Origin: Pseudoalteromonas luteoviolacea NCIMB 1944
GTDB lineage: Bacteria; Pseudomonadota; Gammaproteobacteria; Enterobacterales; Alteromonadaceae
DNA: 64,000 bases
Assembly (NCBI RefSeq): GCF_001625565.1
Contig: NZ_AUXS01000042.1
Location: forward strand, 248,001 to 312,000
Reading direction: 5' to 3'
Shown: one piece after another, positions 17,380 to 26,332 of the stretch
Position numbering within the stretch: the stretch's first letter is position 1
Layout: the number at the start of each line of letters is the position of its first letter
Translations under genes and position numbers: made by a program
The notes under the pieces: generated by a model
Databases searched by the model: none
Told to the model about the DNA's origin: nothing
Seen by the model: the letters and a program-made list of their open reading frames with translations, nothing else

Positions 17380-19881
17380 TTATTGAAAGTTAACAGTCAC
17401 TTCCGGTGAACAAATGTCACCATCTTGACACAACTGATAGGTATAACTTGTTGCAGCTGCATTGCGAGAGAAGTCACGGAATTTACCTGTGTTATTGACT
17501 GTACGGATCAATTGTCCATCACGGTAAATTGAAACTTGCTCGGCAGTTGAGCCACTCCACTTTAGTTCAACCCGGATTGAGCCCAAACGTGTTTTGTTCG
17601 CTCGGACGATTTCAAGCTGTGGATTATCTGAGCTTACTATCACAGATTGTGTGCTTGTATGGGTATTTCCTTTACTGTCAGTTACAGTCAAGGCAACGTC
17701 ATATGTACCAGAGGCAGCGAAAGTATGGATAGGGTTTTGTTGATCACTGACGTTTCCATCGCCAAAGTCCCATGCTCGACTGACAATGTCATCGTTGACA
17801 TCTGTACTGGTGTCAGTAAAGGTGACGTTTAGTCCTTCACGAACAAAATTGAAACCAGAGACAGGTGGTTGATCAGCGATCTCACCAATACCTGTAAGAG
17901 TCACAGACCAGTTATTCAAAGTACCTGTGTCTAAAGTCGCATTGTCCACGACTTTTAATGTCCACTCACCTGTTGCCACTTCTCCATTAAACGCATCTGA
18001 AGCAAAGTTACCGACGATGTCATCAGCGCCGCCACCGGTACGATTGTGCAAAGTTGCAACAGTGCCCGCTGGTGATGTGAGCGTTACCAATAGGTCACTA
18101 ATGTATGTATGGCTGATGTTTAATGCCACGCTAGAGCCAAAAATAGTGATTGGGTCCACGATGTTGATCTTTGACTCTACACCAGCTTGATTGTTATCAG
18201 GTATGTCTACACTGGTCGTATTGTCATAGGTGAAATCACGCAACCCTTGAGGTAGTACAGTTAGAGACACCTGTTTTTGTTGACTGAGCTGACCAGAAGT
18301 CGCACCAACTGTGAAGCTATAATCGCCCCATGCAGTTTCCGCTGTGGTTGGTACACTAAGCACTGCGGTATCACCAGGCTTTACTGTTGTCTTTGACAGT
18401 GTGACACCATTTAAGTCGCCGCTTGCTGTCAATGCGATGTCACCATCCCAGTTTGCAATTGAACTAAACGTCAACTGGTAATCAGCATTTTCCCCAGCTG
18501 TTACTTCTTGTGCTACTGGTGTAGCTATCACTCTAAAGCCAGGCTCCGGATCTGCGTCTATCAGTGCTTGGTGTGCGTCAAGTCGTTTACCTGACACTGT
18601 TTTACCATCTAATGCGGCGATTGGCTTGCCTGAATCCATTAGGAGATTTTTTAGTTCAAGGGTTGTCAGGCTTGGGTTCACTGCCAGTGCCAATGCAGCC
18701 GCACCAGCTACATGAGGTGTTGCCATTGAAGTACCAGAAAAAGACGAATAGCCACCACCGGGTACTGTTGATAACACATTGCTACCAGGTGCACCTAAAT
18801 CGACAGACGTAAGTCCCCACTGTGAGAACGAAGACATGCTGTCTGTGTGGGTTGTTGATGCGACGGCAAGGACACTATCGTGATCATAGCTTGACGGGTA
18901 ACCGGGTGAAACATCATTGTCTCTTGCACTGTTACCTGCCGCTGCGACGAATAAAATGCCAGCTTGTTCGCTCGCTGAGATTGAATCGTAAAGCGCTTGG
19001 TTGAAGCCACCACCGCCCCAGCTGTTGTTCAGAACACTGACATTATGACCTGCATTTTTTAGCCCTACCATATAGTCAATACACTTAATCGCATCGCCAG
19101 TAGAACCACTACCTGAAGAGTTTAAGAACTTACAACCGACGATGGAAACTTCGTGGTTAACACCGACAACACCTAGTGCATTGTTTCCGGTAGCACCAAT
19201 GGTACCAGACACGTGAGTACCATGGCCTTGGTCATCCATCGGGTCACCGCTATCGGTGATTGCGTTGATACCATATACATCATCGACATAGCCATTACCA
19301 TCGTTGTCAACACCATCGCCAGCAATTTCACCAGGGTTGAGCCACATGTTTGCTGCCAGATCTGGGTGGTTGTAATCTACACCGGTATCGATAACACCGA
19401 CAATGACGTCGCGAGAACCGATACTGATGTCCCATGCTTCTGGGGCATTAATATCAGCATCATTAGTGCCGCCAGTTTGTCCGGTATTGTGTAAACCCCA
19501 AAGTTCATCAAAGCGGCTGTCGTCAGGAATAGCCAGAGCCGTGACGATATAGTTTGGTTCAACATATGAAACAGCAGGGTGTTTTTCTAGTAGTTTGATA
19601 GCTTGCTTGGGCGTCATGCCATCTAAGTCAAACTTGGCTAATCGGCCGTTCAAAACATTCTTATAGTTGTCATCTTTTTCATCGGCATTGCTATCGGAAA
19701 TACGAGCTTTGACGAGTTGTCGAGCTTGAGCACGCATGGCAACACTGGCATTGTCTTTAAATACTACGAGTACACTGTCATCAATAGTTTGTGTTGTAGA
19801 TTGAATTTGCACTGCTGCGTGTGAATTAAAGGCAAGCAATGGCGTGAGTGCCAGAGTTAAAGCTGTAAGTTTAGTTTTCAT
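17380..19881 (-). CDS. Secreted subtilisin-family serine protease with P-domain and PKD domain
   Basis: 833 residues. The second of two adjacent ATGs (19881) is chosen because GGAAGA would be too close to the first. Signal peptide (MKTKLTALTLALTPLLAFNSHA), an inhibitor-I9-like propeptide to about residue 115, then the S8 domain with D165 (VIDTGVD), H220 (GHGTHVSGT), the oxyanion region NNSWGGGG and S385 (SGTSMATPH). A proprotein-convertase P-domain covers about 555-660 and a PKD domain (WDFGDGNVS) about 670-755; a short beta-rich tail ends the protein. The P and PKD domains point to an extracellular enzyme acting on insoluble or collagen-like substrate. It is divergent from the curli operon across 0.7 kb. 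Confidence 0.93.
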   Translation of the reverse strand: MKTKLTALTLALTPLLAFNSHAAVQIQSTTQTIDDSVLVVFKDNASVAMRAQARQLVKARISDSNADEKDDNYKNVLNGRLAKFDLDGMTPKQAIKLLEKHPAVSYVEPNYIVTALAIPDDSRFDELWGLHNTGQTGGTNDADINAPEAWDISIGSRDVIVGVIDTGVDYNHPDLAANMWLNPGEIAGDGVDNDGNGYVDDVYGINAITDSGDPMDDQGHGTHVSGTIGATGNNALGVVGVNHEVSIVGCKFLNSSGSGSTGDAIKCIDYMVGLKNAGHNVSVLNNSWGGGGFNQALYDSISASEQAGILFVAAAGNSARDNDVSPGYPSSYDHDSVLAVASTTHTDSMSSFSQWGLTSVDLGAPGSNVLSTVPGGGYSSFSGTSMATPHVAGAAALALAVNPSLTTLELKNLLMDSGKPIAALDGKTVSGKRLDAHQALIDADPEPGFRVIATPVAQEVTAGENADYQLTFSSIANWDGDIALTASGDLNGVTLSKTTVKPGDTAVLSVPTTAETAWGDYSFTVGATSGQLSQQKQVSLTVLPQGLRDFTYDNTTSVDIPDNNQAGVESKINIVDPITIFGSSVALNISHTYISDLLVTLTSPAGTVATLHNRTGGGADDIVGNFASDAFNGEVATGEWTLKVVDNATLDTGTLNNWSVTLTGIGEIADQPPVSGFNFVREGLNVTFTDTSTDVNDDIVSRAWDFGDGNVSDQQNPIHTFAASGTYDVALTVTDSKGNTHTSTQSVIVSSDNPQLEIVRANKTRLGSIRVELKWSGSTAEQVSIYRDGQLIRTVNNTGKFRDFSRNAAATSYTYQLCQDGDICSPEVTVNFQ

Positions 19882-19884
19882 CAT

Positions 19885-20597
19885 TCTTCCAATATTAGTT
19901 GTTCTAAGTGGTTAGAAGTTGTGCATGTGAGCACGACTACTTTTTTGTGACTTCTTCTAAGAACTGATGACGACATCATTTTGGGCAACGTCTTAAAACC
20001 TAATATAGAGAATTAGTGGACATCAAATTGAAATTAGTTCAATAGTTAAATTTCATGTTTTTTTGTGGCTTTTATGTATGCTTTTTAGCTATGACTCATG
20101 CTTTTTTGGTATTTGCAGTCACTTAGGGCACAGTTTTTTTGTCCTTTTTTCGCTCATACTTTTTTGGTATTGGGAGAGGGAGTTACTTACATAAAATTGA
20201 TAATTTAATATAAGTTTATGATTATATTAGAGTAATTTATTCAATAAAATTTCTCATTTATCTTCATCAAATAGCAAATTAGAGTGAATACGTGACTTGC
20301 TTTCCAGTCTACTCAGTTTCAACAGAATAAATACTGAATTAGATCAAAAAGTGACAAACCAATAATTAAAGAACTTCTAAATAAGAACAGGACGCATCAT
20401 GATTTATTCTCAAGTTGTTATGAACTGGAATAGATCAACTTTAATTAGCAGTACTTTGTATAGCGAATGCACTTTATTTTAGTTTGAGTTTTTTTGTCCC
20501 GGCAACGACGAATTTTCGCGCAGTTAATTTCAATAAATGTGAAGCATATCAGGTACTAAAACCAAAATTAAAACTCTAAAACACTAAGGAGAAAAGT
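19885..20597. promoter_or_regulatory. Divergent control region of the protease and curli operons
   Basis: About 710 bp, AT-rich, without a gene. It contains near-identical 19-bp direct repeats CTCATGCTTTTTTGGTATT (20095-20113) and CTCATACTTTTTTGGTATT (20153-20171), plus a TTTTTTTGTCC motif near 20133 and again near 20488. Long intergenic regions with repeated sites are usual upstream of curli operons. Binding proteins are unknown; CsgD encoded nearby is the obvious candidate. Confidence 0.5.
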
Positions 20598-22130
20598 GTG
20601 AAGTTTTCTAAATCATTAATTAGCTGCGCGTTGGCCGTTGCATTTACTCAATCAGTTGCAGCTCAAACGGTACAAGAGACAGGCAAAACACAATCTATTT
20701 CTAACTTGAGTCAAATAGAAAGAGGCCTGACATCAGGAAATTCGTTAACGCTCACACAAAACTCATCATTGGGCGGTAATTCACAGGTGAGTTTCCAAGA
20801 GGGGACAAGTAACCAGGCGAACGTAACTACAACTGGTAACTTCAATGAAACCACGACGAACCAAACGGGCACAAGCCACGCAATACTTGTAACAACAACG
20901 GGTGATAGCAATATTCAAAGCTATACCCAAGACGGTGACTCTCACGGCGTTGAAACAACGTTGACAGGTAACAGCAACCAACTTGCGGTGGCACAAACAG
21001 GTGAAGGTTACTTTGGTATCAACAATGAAGTTATCAATGTCATCAATGGTGATGAAAACGATGTACGCGTGTCGCAAAGCACTGGCGGTCATTGGATGTA
21101 TAACAAAAACATGCAAGGCAACCAGAATACTGTCACAAGTACTCAATCAGGCAGTTGGCATGAAGTGCATTTGAATAATGTAACGGGTGACCAAAACGCC
21201 TTTACAATTGATCAAAATGGCGTATTCAATAAGGTAGAAATTGAAACACTCGTTGGTGATGATAATGATATTGAAGTGTCGCAAATAGGCGAGGATCACC
21301 GCATAGAAATTGGTCAAGTAACTGGCAATGACAATGACATTGAATTTGAACAAAGTGAAGGTAATGACAACACCATCAATGTTGCTGGCATTGTAGGTAG
21401 CGACAATGACTTACAGGTAGATCAAGAAGGCAACAAAATTAAGTTTGAAAGTGGCCTGTTCCAAGGAAGTGACAATGATGTCACTGTGACTCAACGAGGC
21501 GATGACTCCTCTGTCGGTGTAGATATTCAAGGTGATAACAACACTGTTACGAGTGCACAGCAAGCGCTTAATCAAGATGCGGGTCTGAACACGCTTTATG
21601 TCGGTCTAGCGGGCGACAATAACGAGATCACAACCATGCAAATTGGTGAGCAAAATGATGCCCACATTGCGCTCTTTAATGGTGATGACAACGACGTAGA
21701 CCTTGTTCAAAACGGTAGTCAAAATGAGTTTTTACTACAATCCTCAGAGCCTGATCCAAGTATTGAAGCTAACAACAATGATGTAACTGTTGTACAAAAT
21801 GACATTGGTAATAGCACTGCAATTACCATGGGATACGCGGTAGCAAGCTCAAACAACCAAATTGATATTGCACAAGCTGGTGAGCTCAACGTGATCGATT
21901 TATTGCTTGAAGGTGGCAATAACTCAATTGACTTAGCGCAAGATGGCAGCAATAACTTTGTTGCGGGTATTGAATCTGGCGGCTTTGTGGTAGCTGGCAA
22001 TGACAATATTGTGTCTATCAGCCAAACAGGTAATGGTAACTTGGTTGAAGGTGGTGTTACTGGTAATGCGCAAACTTTGCGTATTACACAAATTGGTGAC
22101 AATAACGTCGCGACAGTGACACAACAGTAA
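20598..22130 (+). CDS. Long curlin-repeat amyloid subunit
   Basis: 510 residues with a signal peptide (MKFSKSLISCALAVAFTQSVAA) and about twenty imperfect repeats of roughly 22 residues built on G-(D/N)-x-N-x(5)-Q-x-G, for example GDDNDIEVSQIG, GNDNDIEFEQSEG, GDNNEITTMQIG and GDDNDVDLVQNG. E. coli CsgA has five such repeats in about 150 residues, so this is a giant curlin. Regular N and Q ladders should stack into a beta-solenoid amyloid on the cell surface. The repeats are very acidic (many D), unlike CsgA. It is the only subunit here: no separate CsgA/CsgB pair is visible. Export is expected through the CsgG pore encoded downstream. AAGGAG precedes the GTG start. Confidence 0.9.
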   Translation: MKFSKSLISCALAVAFTQSVAAQTVQETGKTQSISNLSQIERGLTSGNSLTLTQNSSLGGNSQVSFQEGTSNQANVTTTGNFNETTTNQTGTSHAILVTTTGDSNIQSYTQDGDSHGVETTLTGNSNQLAVAQTGEGYFGINNEVINVINGDENDVRVSQSTGGHWMYNKNMQGNQNTVTSTQSGSWHEVHLNNVTGDQNAFTIDQNGVFNKVEIETLVGDDNDIEVSQIGEDHRIEIGQVTGNDNDIEFEQSEGNDNTINVAGIVGSDNDLQVDQEGNKIKFESGLFQGSDNDVTVTQRGDDSSVGVDIQGDNNTVTSAQQALNQDAGLNTLYVGLAGDNNEITTMQIGEQNDAHIALFNGDDNDVDLVQNGSQNEFLLQSSEPDPSIEANNNDVTVVQNDIGNSTAITMGYAVASSNNQIDIAQAGELNVIDLLLEGGNNSIDLAQDGSNNFVAGIESGGFVVAGNDNIVSISQTGNGNLVEGGVTGNAQTLRITQIGDNNVATVTQQ

Positions 22131-22139
22131 TAATACAAG

Positions 22140-22156
22140 AGGGGGCTTTGCCCCCT
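22140..22156 (+). promoter_or_regulatory. GC-rich intercistronic hairpin covering the csgE ribosome site
   Basis: AGGGGGC / GCCCCCT perfect 7-bp stem with a TTT loop, between the curlin stop and the csgE ATG at 22164. The only purine-rich ribosome-site candidate (AGAGGGGG) lies inside the left arm. No T run follows, so it is more likely an mRNA-stabilising or translation-limiting element than a terminator. Confidence 0.6.
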
Positions 22157-22163
22157 GACTATT

Positions 22164-22562
22164 ATGAAACACTTATTATGCATGTTGATACTGTTTGGCC
22201 TGTGTAGCACCTCAATTGCACAAACATCCAAACAGACTGAAGAAGTTGAATTAGGCGGCTTGGTTATGGACCAAAGTATTAGTCGCTTTGGTTATCAATT
22301 TTATTATGACTTCTCACAACTTTGGCGAGAACTGCCTAATACTTCTGGTGTAAATATCACGATAAAAGAAACTGTATTACCTCGTGCTGGTACTCGATTA
22401 GATGTGCGCATGAATCGTCGTTTAGTTTACAGTACGGCAATGGGACGTCGCGGGGGCCCTATGGATGAGCGAGTTGAAGCTGCGCTATTTGCGGTTATGG
22501 ATGCCATGGCCAGTGATCGCTATCAACAAGGTTCTCCTGATTTAGCGGAAAGTGGATGGTAG
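22164..22562 (+). CDS. csgE: Curli assembly/transport component CsgE
   Basis: 132 residues, with a signal peptide ending near SIAQ (residue 20) and the CsgE core: ELGGLVMDQSISRFGYQFYY, then NITIKETVLPRAGTRLDV. CsgE is a periplasmic cap that binds CsgG and directs curlin to the pore. Length is typical. Order curlin-csgE-csgF-csgG on one strand with almost no spacing downstream marks an operon. Translation may be limited by the hairpin just upstream. Confidence 0.92.
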   Translation: MKHLLCMLILFGLCSTSIAQTSKQTEEVELGGLVMDQSISRFGYQFYYDFSQLWRELPNTSGVNITIKETVLPRAGTRLDVRMNRRLVYSTAMGRRGGPMDERVEAALFAVMDAMASDRYQQGSPDLAESGW

Positions 22563-22564
22563 TA

Positions 22565-22978
22565 ATGAAAACAACAATATTGGTCTATTTATCTTTTTTC
22601 ACTCTGAGTGCATCAGCAACGGAGATTGTTTACAAACCCATTAACCCTTCATTTGGTGGTAATCCACTAAATGCAAATATGCTACTCAATAAAGCCAATG
22701 CACAAAATAAACATCGTGCGCCAATTATCGAAAAGTCTTACGGAGAGCGATTTCAAGAATCGTTAGAGCGGACATACCTCAACCGTATGGTGCGAGAGAT
22801 TTCTGACATGGCATTTGGCGACGATGTAGAAGACAGCATTTTTAATGAAGACTCAACATTTACAAGTGGCGACTATGAAATACAAGTAATCACGAGTACA
22901 CCTGATTCAATAACGGTGCAGATCAAACATATCGATAATGGAGATACCACTATCATTGAAGTGCCGAGGTTTGGCTAA
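22565..22978 (+). CDS. csgF: Curli assembly component CsgF
   Basis: 137 residues from the ATG at 22565, 2 bp after the csgE stop; an ATG at 22556 inside csgE is the alternative. The signal peptide ends at SASA, followed by the CsgF signature TEIVYKPINPSFGGNPLN. CsgF is secreted through CsgG, its N-terminal segment narrows the pore, and it anchors the nucleating subunit at the surface. The stop overlaps the csgG start (TAATG). Confidence 0.93.
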   Translation: MKTTILVYLSFFTLSASATEIVYKPINPSFGGNPLNANMLLNKANAQNKHRAPIIEKSYGERFQESLERTYLNRMVREISDMAFGDDVEDSIFNEDSTFTSGDYEIQVITSTPDSITVQIKHIDNGDTTIIEVPRFG

Positions 22979-23811
22979 TGTATAAAGTAGTTGCAGTATG
23001 TTGTTTAGTGTTCCTCGCTGGGTGTAGCAGTATTGGGGCTGTGTTACCGCCGGATCAAAGCTTGCCTGAAGCATTAGAGCAAAGCCATGAGTTTCAGTCG
23101 CTTAAAGCACTCCCCGAGCCGCGAGGTAGGATCCCTGTCGCAGTGTATTCATTTCGAGATCAAACTGGTCAATACAAACCAAAGGATAATGTCAGTTCAT
23201 TCTCAACGGCAGTAACTCAAGGGGCCAACTCTATTCTGATGCAAGCATTACATGAAACAGAGTGGTTTATTCCGGTAGAGCGTGAAGGGTTGCAGAATTT
23301 ACTAACGGAGCGAAAAATTACTCGTGCAGCAATGACAGATGAGCAAAAAAAATCAGCGCAGCTACCCCCTTTAACGATGGCAAAAATCATTTTTGAAGGC
23401 GGGATCATTAGCTATGACTCAAATGTAAAAACGGGCGGCTTAGGCATGGAGTATTTTGGTATTGGTGCTTCGGAGTTATACCGTGAAGACGTGATCTCAA
23501 TTTATTTACGAGCTGTGGATGTGCGGACCGGTCAGGTATTATTGTCGGTTGCGACAACGAAAAAGGTGCTCTCAATGGAGGTGCGCGCTGGTTTTTTCCG
23601 CTATGTGAGTTACAAGCGACTGGCTGAAGCTGAAGCGGGTTTTAGTGAAAATGAGCCTATGCATATTTGTGTGACACAAGCTATTGAAAAGGCGTTAACT
23701 ATGCTGGTGGAGCAGGGAATAGATAGGGGAGTTTGGGCAGCAAAAGAGCAAGCTATTGCTGCCTTACCAAGGGTAGTTAATGACGCTGTATTGAGACCGG
23801 AGCAGAGTTAA
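22978..23811 (+). CDS. csgG: Curli secretion channel lipoprotein CsgG
   Basis: 277 residues. Lipoprotein signal with lipobox FLAGC (Cys 16), then the CsgG core: GRIPVAVYSFRDQTGQYKP, EREGLQNLLTERK, FEGGIISYDSN. CsgG forms the nonameric outer-membrane pore that exports curlin subunits. Length and motifs match the E. coli protein. Start codon overlaps the csgF stop. The 3' end overlaps the convergent csgD gene by 35 bp. Confidence 0.95.
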   Translation: MYKVVAVCCLVFLAGCSSIGAVLPPDQSLPEALEQSHEFQSLKALPEPRGRIPVAVYSFRDQTGQYKPKDNVSSFSTAVTQGANSILMQALHETEWFIPVEREGLQNLLTERKITRAAMTDEQKKSAQLPPLTMAKIIFEGGIISYDSNVKTGGLGMEYFGIGASELYREDVISIYLRAVDVRTGQVLLSVATTKKVLSMEVRAGFFRYVSYKRLAEAEAGFSENEPMHICVTQAIEKALTMLVEQGIDRGVWAAKEQAIAALPRVVNDAVLRPEQS

Positions 23812-24493
23812 GAGGAATATGTTTTTGTGCCCAGTTTGCCAACTCTATACGATTGCGAGAGTTGGTTTTTTTAAAGGCGCTGTAAATATGGGTTTTGACG
23901 GTGTGGCTACTGATATTGAGCGAATCTGCTATATCGTCATTTTTCGCACCGCTGGCCAATAATTTAATGACTGATTTTTCCCGAGCAGTCAGCAACTCGA
24001 GTTCAGAGTCTTGAATATCCAGAGATTGTGGACGAGGGATATTGGGTATTTGTTGGATCAGTTCGTTAAAGGCCTGAGAGATAGAGGTGCGGCAAAACCA
24101 CAATTCGCCATTAAGCACGCGTTGGATCCCTTTGAAAATATTTTCTGCTGACGTGTTTTGGTAAATAACGCCTTTAATTCGTGCAAGAAGCGCAGTTTGC
24201 TCATTAACTAAGCTCGGCTGAGCGTTAAATAACAATACATTTTGTTGTGCCGCCAAGGCACTGACTTCTGCACTAAGTAAATCTTGGCATTCTCGGTGGC
24301 TAATATCTACCAAGTATAAATGATGTTGTGCCCGTAGCGGTGTGTCAGGCAGGCGAGTATCTATTTTAATTTGATTACTGGTTGCTTCCAGTATTTTCAC
24401 GAAACGGATAAATTCAAAGTCTTGAGTATCCGTTTTGTTGTGGGTTAAAACAAATAGACTAACTTCCTTGTTGCTAGTTTGAATCGCTTTCAT
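23777..24493 (-). CDS. csgD: CsgD-like LuxR-family transcriptional regulator
   Basis: 238 residues. The C-terminal LuxR-type helix-turn-helix (LTAREKSVIKLLASGAKNDD, then SSHTVKTHIYSAFKKT) occupies about 165-232. The N-terminal half resembles a receiver fold with LVDIS (D63), but the acidic pair near the N-terminus and the usual late lysine are missing, so phosphorylation is doubtful, as in E. coli CsgD. Position at the end of the curli operon supports a role in biofilm and curli control. It is convergent with, and overlaps, csgG. The symbol rests on context plus domain layout. Confidence 0.8.
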   Translation of the reverse strand: MKAIQTSNKEVSLFVLTHNKTDTQDFEFIRFVKILEATSNQIKIDTRLPDTPLRAQHHLYLVDISHRECQDLLSAEVSALAAQQNVLLFNAQPSLVNEQTALLARIKGVIYQNTSAENIFKGIQRVLNGELWFCRTSISQAFNELIQQIPNIPRPQSLDIQDSELELLTAREKSVIKLLASGAKNDDIADSLNISSHTVKTHIYSAFKKTNSRNRIELANWAQKHIPLNSAPVSIQRH

Positions 24494-24670
24494 GTTTTTA
24501 GACGACCTTTTATTGTTCCTATTACTTTAAATATACATATTTTTCACAATAAGTTTAGCTTTAATTTTCAATTTGCTGTGGCTGTATCATTATTTAGTTA
24601 TAAAGTATGATTAAATGCTCTGAAGGAATTGGAAGGCATGTCAATTCAATTGGGCGGTTTACAATAAATG

Positions 24671-24696
24671 TTAGGCCGTTTGAGAATGCGGCCTAA
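24671..24696 (-). terminator. Hairpin after the M23 peptidase gene
   Basis: TTAGGCCG (24671-24678) / CGGCCTAA (24689-24696) with a 10-nt loop, about 25 bp past the peptidase stop on the minus strand. The following bases are only moderately T-rich (ATTTATTG), so a weak terminator is likely. Confidence 0.55.
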
Positions 24697-24721
24697 CAAG
24701 ACAACTTAAAGTTTGTTTATC

Positions 24722-25873
24722 CTAGTGATAGAGTCTTGACCAAGCACATGTTTTATAACCGTTTTTCTCGAAGTAAAAACGGTAACAATTACCGTCATAG
24801 TTATAATTACCTACATCGATACGGTAGCCACTGATATAGGCGTTGTGTAAGGAGATAAAACGACCATTGTATAGGAGTGAAAAGTGGACATGTGGTCCGC
24901 TCGATTGTCCCCCTTGGCAAAGAGCCATATTGCGATTGTTTGCATATCTACCTAACCAATCACCCGCTGAAATATAGTCTCCAGTACTATATTGTAAGTT
25001 GTCCATATGGTAATACTGAGTCGAGTATCCGCTTGAGTGGGTGACTCTGATATTACATGCTGAATAACGTGTCACTTTTCCGCCATGGGCCGCCTGTACC
25101 CAAGGAGTGTTTGATCCCCAGCCACCAGAACCATTATTAAAATCAAGAGAAGAGTACGGGTAACCAGAGCCGGTATTGGAATGGGCACCGCCACTGTACC
25201 AAGCATAACCTGAAGGCCAAGGTAAGTTCATTGAAAAGTTTACTTTAGGCGCAACAGATTTAGCTTCAAACCGAACTTGTTGAGGTGATAATAAATGTGT
25301 TGCAAAGGCGGTGCTGTAAAGCTGTGCTAAGGGAGCCAGAGCATTTGCGTCTCCCAATAGGCTTGATAGTGCCGCTGTCGCAGAGTTGCTGGTTACAGAT
25401 TTATGCTTAGTTGCATACATTTCAAATGCGTAAAAACGTTGACTCAGTTTCAGTGCTACGTCTTCAAGTTGCGCTTCAAACCCGGTTTTATCGGACCAAT
25501 TAGCGAAAGGTTTTGTTATAGCGGCCTTATTTGGTTGGCTAAGTACCTGACTGGCTTGCTCCATCAGCGCGAGAAGTAGTTTAGGGTTGATACTGGTGTA
25601 CCCAGCCCAATGCAATAGGGCCTCTTGATGGTCGATGAGGTGTGGTGCGGTGCTGTATAACAGAGATTGCCAATCTTCATTGAGTAGTTCATCAGTAAAG
25701 ATAAATTGTGACTCATCCACTTGGATCAGAGGGTTGATGGCCAATTGTTGGATCTGAGACTTTTCAAATTGAAAATCGGGAATATCTAGGTGCTGACCTT
25801 GTGCCTTAGTTTCTGAAGCTGTGAGTAAGAGTACCCCAAAGGTCGTGCCCAAGGTGATTATGTGTCGTTTCAT
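24722..25873 (-). CDS. Secreted M23 metalloendopeptidase, LasA/pseudoalterin type
   Basis: 383 residues: signal peptide (MKRHIITLGTTFGVLLLTAS...), a propeptide of about 190 residues, and a C-terminal LasA-like catalytic domain starting near MNLPWPSG (residue 215). Predicted zinc ligands are H231 (GGAHSNTGSG), D244 (YSSLDFNNG) and the second His of GPHVHFSLL (H330); H289 (YYHMDN) is a catalytic candidate. Two C-terminal cysteines (NCYRFYF and YKTCAW) probably pair. LasA cleaves glycine-rich peptides (staphylococcal crossbridges, elastin); Pseudoalteromonas pseudoalterin has a similar role. Substrate here is inference. It is transcribed alone. Confidence 0.9.
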   Translation of the reverse strand: MKRHIITLGTTFGVLLLTASETKAQGQHLDIPDFQFEKSQIQQLAINPLIQVDESQFIFTDELLNEDWQSLLYSTAPHLIDHQEALLHWAGYTSINPKLLLALMEQASQVLSQPNKAAITKPFANWSDKTGFEAQLEDVALKLSQRFYAFEMYATKHKSVTSNSATAALSSLLGDANALAPLAQLYSTAFATHLLSPQQVRFEAKSVAPKVNFSMNLPWPSGYAWYSGGAHSNTGSGYPYSSLDFNNGSGGWGSNTPWVQAAHGGKVTRYSACNIRVTHSSGYSTQYYHMDNLQYSTGDYISAGDWLGRYANNRNMALCQGGQSSGPHVHFSLLYNGRFISLHNAYISGYRIDVGNYNYDGNCYRFYFEKNGYKTCAWSRLYH

Positions 25874-26038
25874 GTTGTATCCTCTTGATTGTTTTTTGTA
25901 CTGCTTTAACTTGTATATCGAGAAGTAATAAAATTGTAAAATAAGAGCTTTGACACTAAATCAGGTGGGCTGTAAAAAAATGAGTACAAATTGAACGAAT
26001 AATCAATGAGGCTGCAATAATTGCGATGTAAAGACAAA

Positions 26039-26058
26039 CACCTTCTAGATTGAAGGTG
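26039..26058 (-). terminator. Terminator of the trhP-yfhL unit
   Basis: CACCTTC (26039-26045) / GAAGGTG (26052-26058), 6-nt loop, followed on the minus strand by TTTGTCTTT. Lies just after the yfhL stop. Confidence 0.75.
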
Positions 26059-26071
26059 CTCGCCTCGTAAT

Positions 26072-26332
26072 TTAAGTGTCTAGTTGCCCTGTCAAGCGTA
26101 AGTACTTTTCAGCTAGTGTGTCGAGGCTTTCTCGGTGATTAGGGTCTGGCTTTATGCAATCGATAGGGCAGACACTGACACAGGTAGGTTGGTCATAGTG
26201 ACCAACACATTCAGTGCACTTATGGGGATCAATTTCATATATTTTATTGCCCATATAAATGGCCTGATTTGGACATTCAGGGTCGCACATATCACAATTG
26301 ATGCATTTATTTGTGATGAGTAACGCCATCAT
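26072..26332 (-). CDS. yfhL: YfhL-type 4Fe-4S dicluster ferredoxin
   Basis: 86 residues (or 85 from the adjacent second ATG, which gives the family N-terminus MALLIT). Cysteine clusters CINCDMCDPECP and CTECVGHYD, then CVSVCPIDC ligate two 4Fe-4S clusters, with the insert in the second set typical of YfhL. It begins directly after the stop of trhP, so the two are co-transcribed. In E. coli YfhL has been linked to tRNA 5-hydroxyuridine formation with TrhP, and the gene pairing here agrees with electron delivery to that enzyme. Confidence 0.9.
   Translation of the reverse strand: MMALLITNKCINCDMCDPECPNQAIYMGNKIYEIDPHKCTECVGHYDQPTCVSVCPIDCIKPDPNHRESLDTLAEKYLRLTGQLDT

Noticed and set aside
20700..22130. 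Regular repeats that might be read as a CRISPR array or DNA repeat
   Set aside because: The periodicity follows codons of the curlin protein; units differ at DNA level and there are no spacers or cas genes.
21719..22231. A 170-codon antisense frame over the curlin gene
   Set aside because: It is a by-product of the repeat composition on the coding strand.
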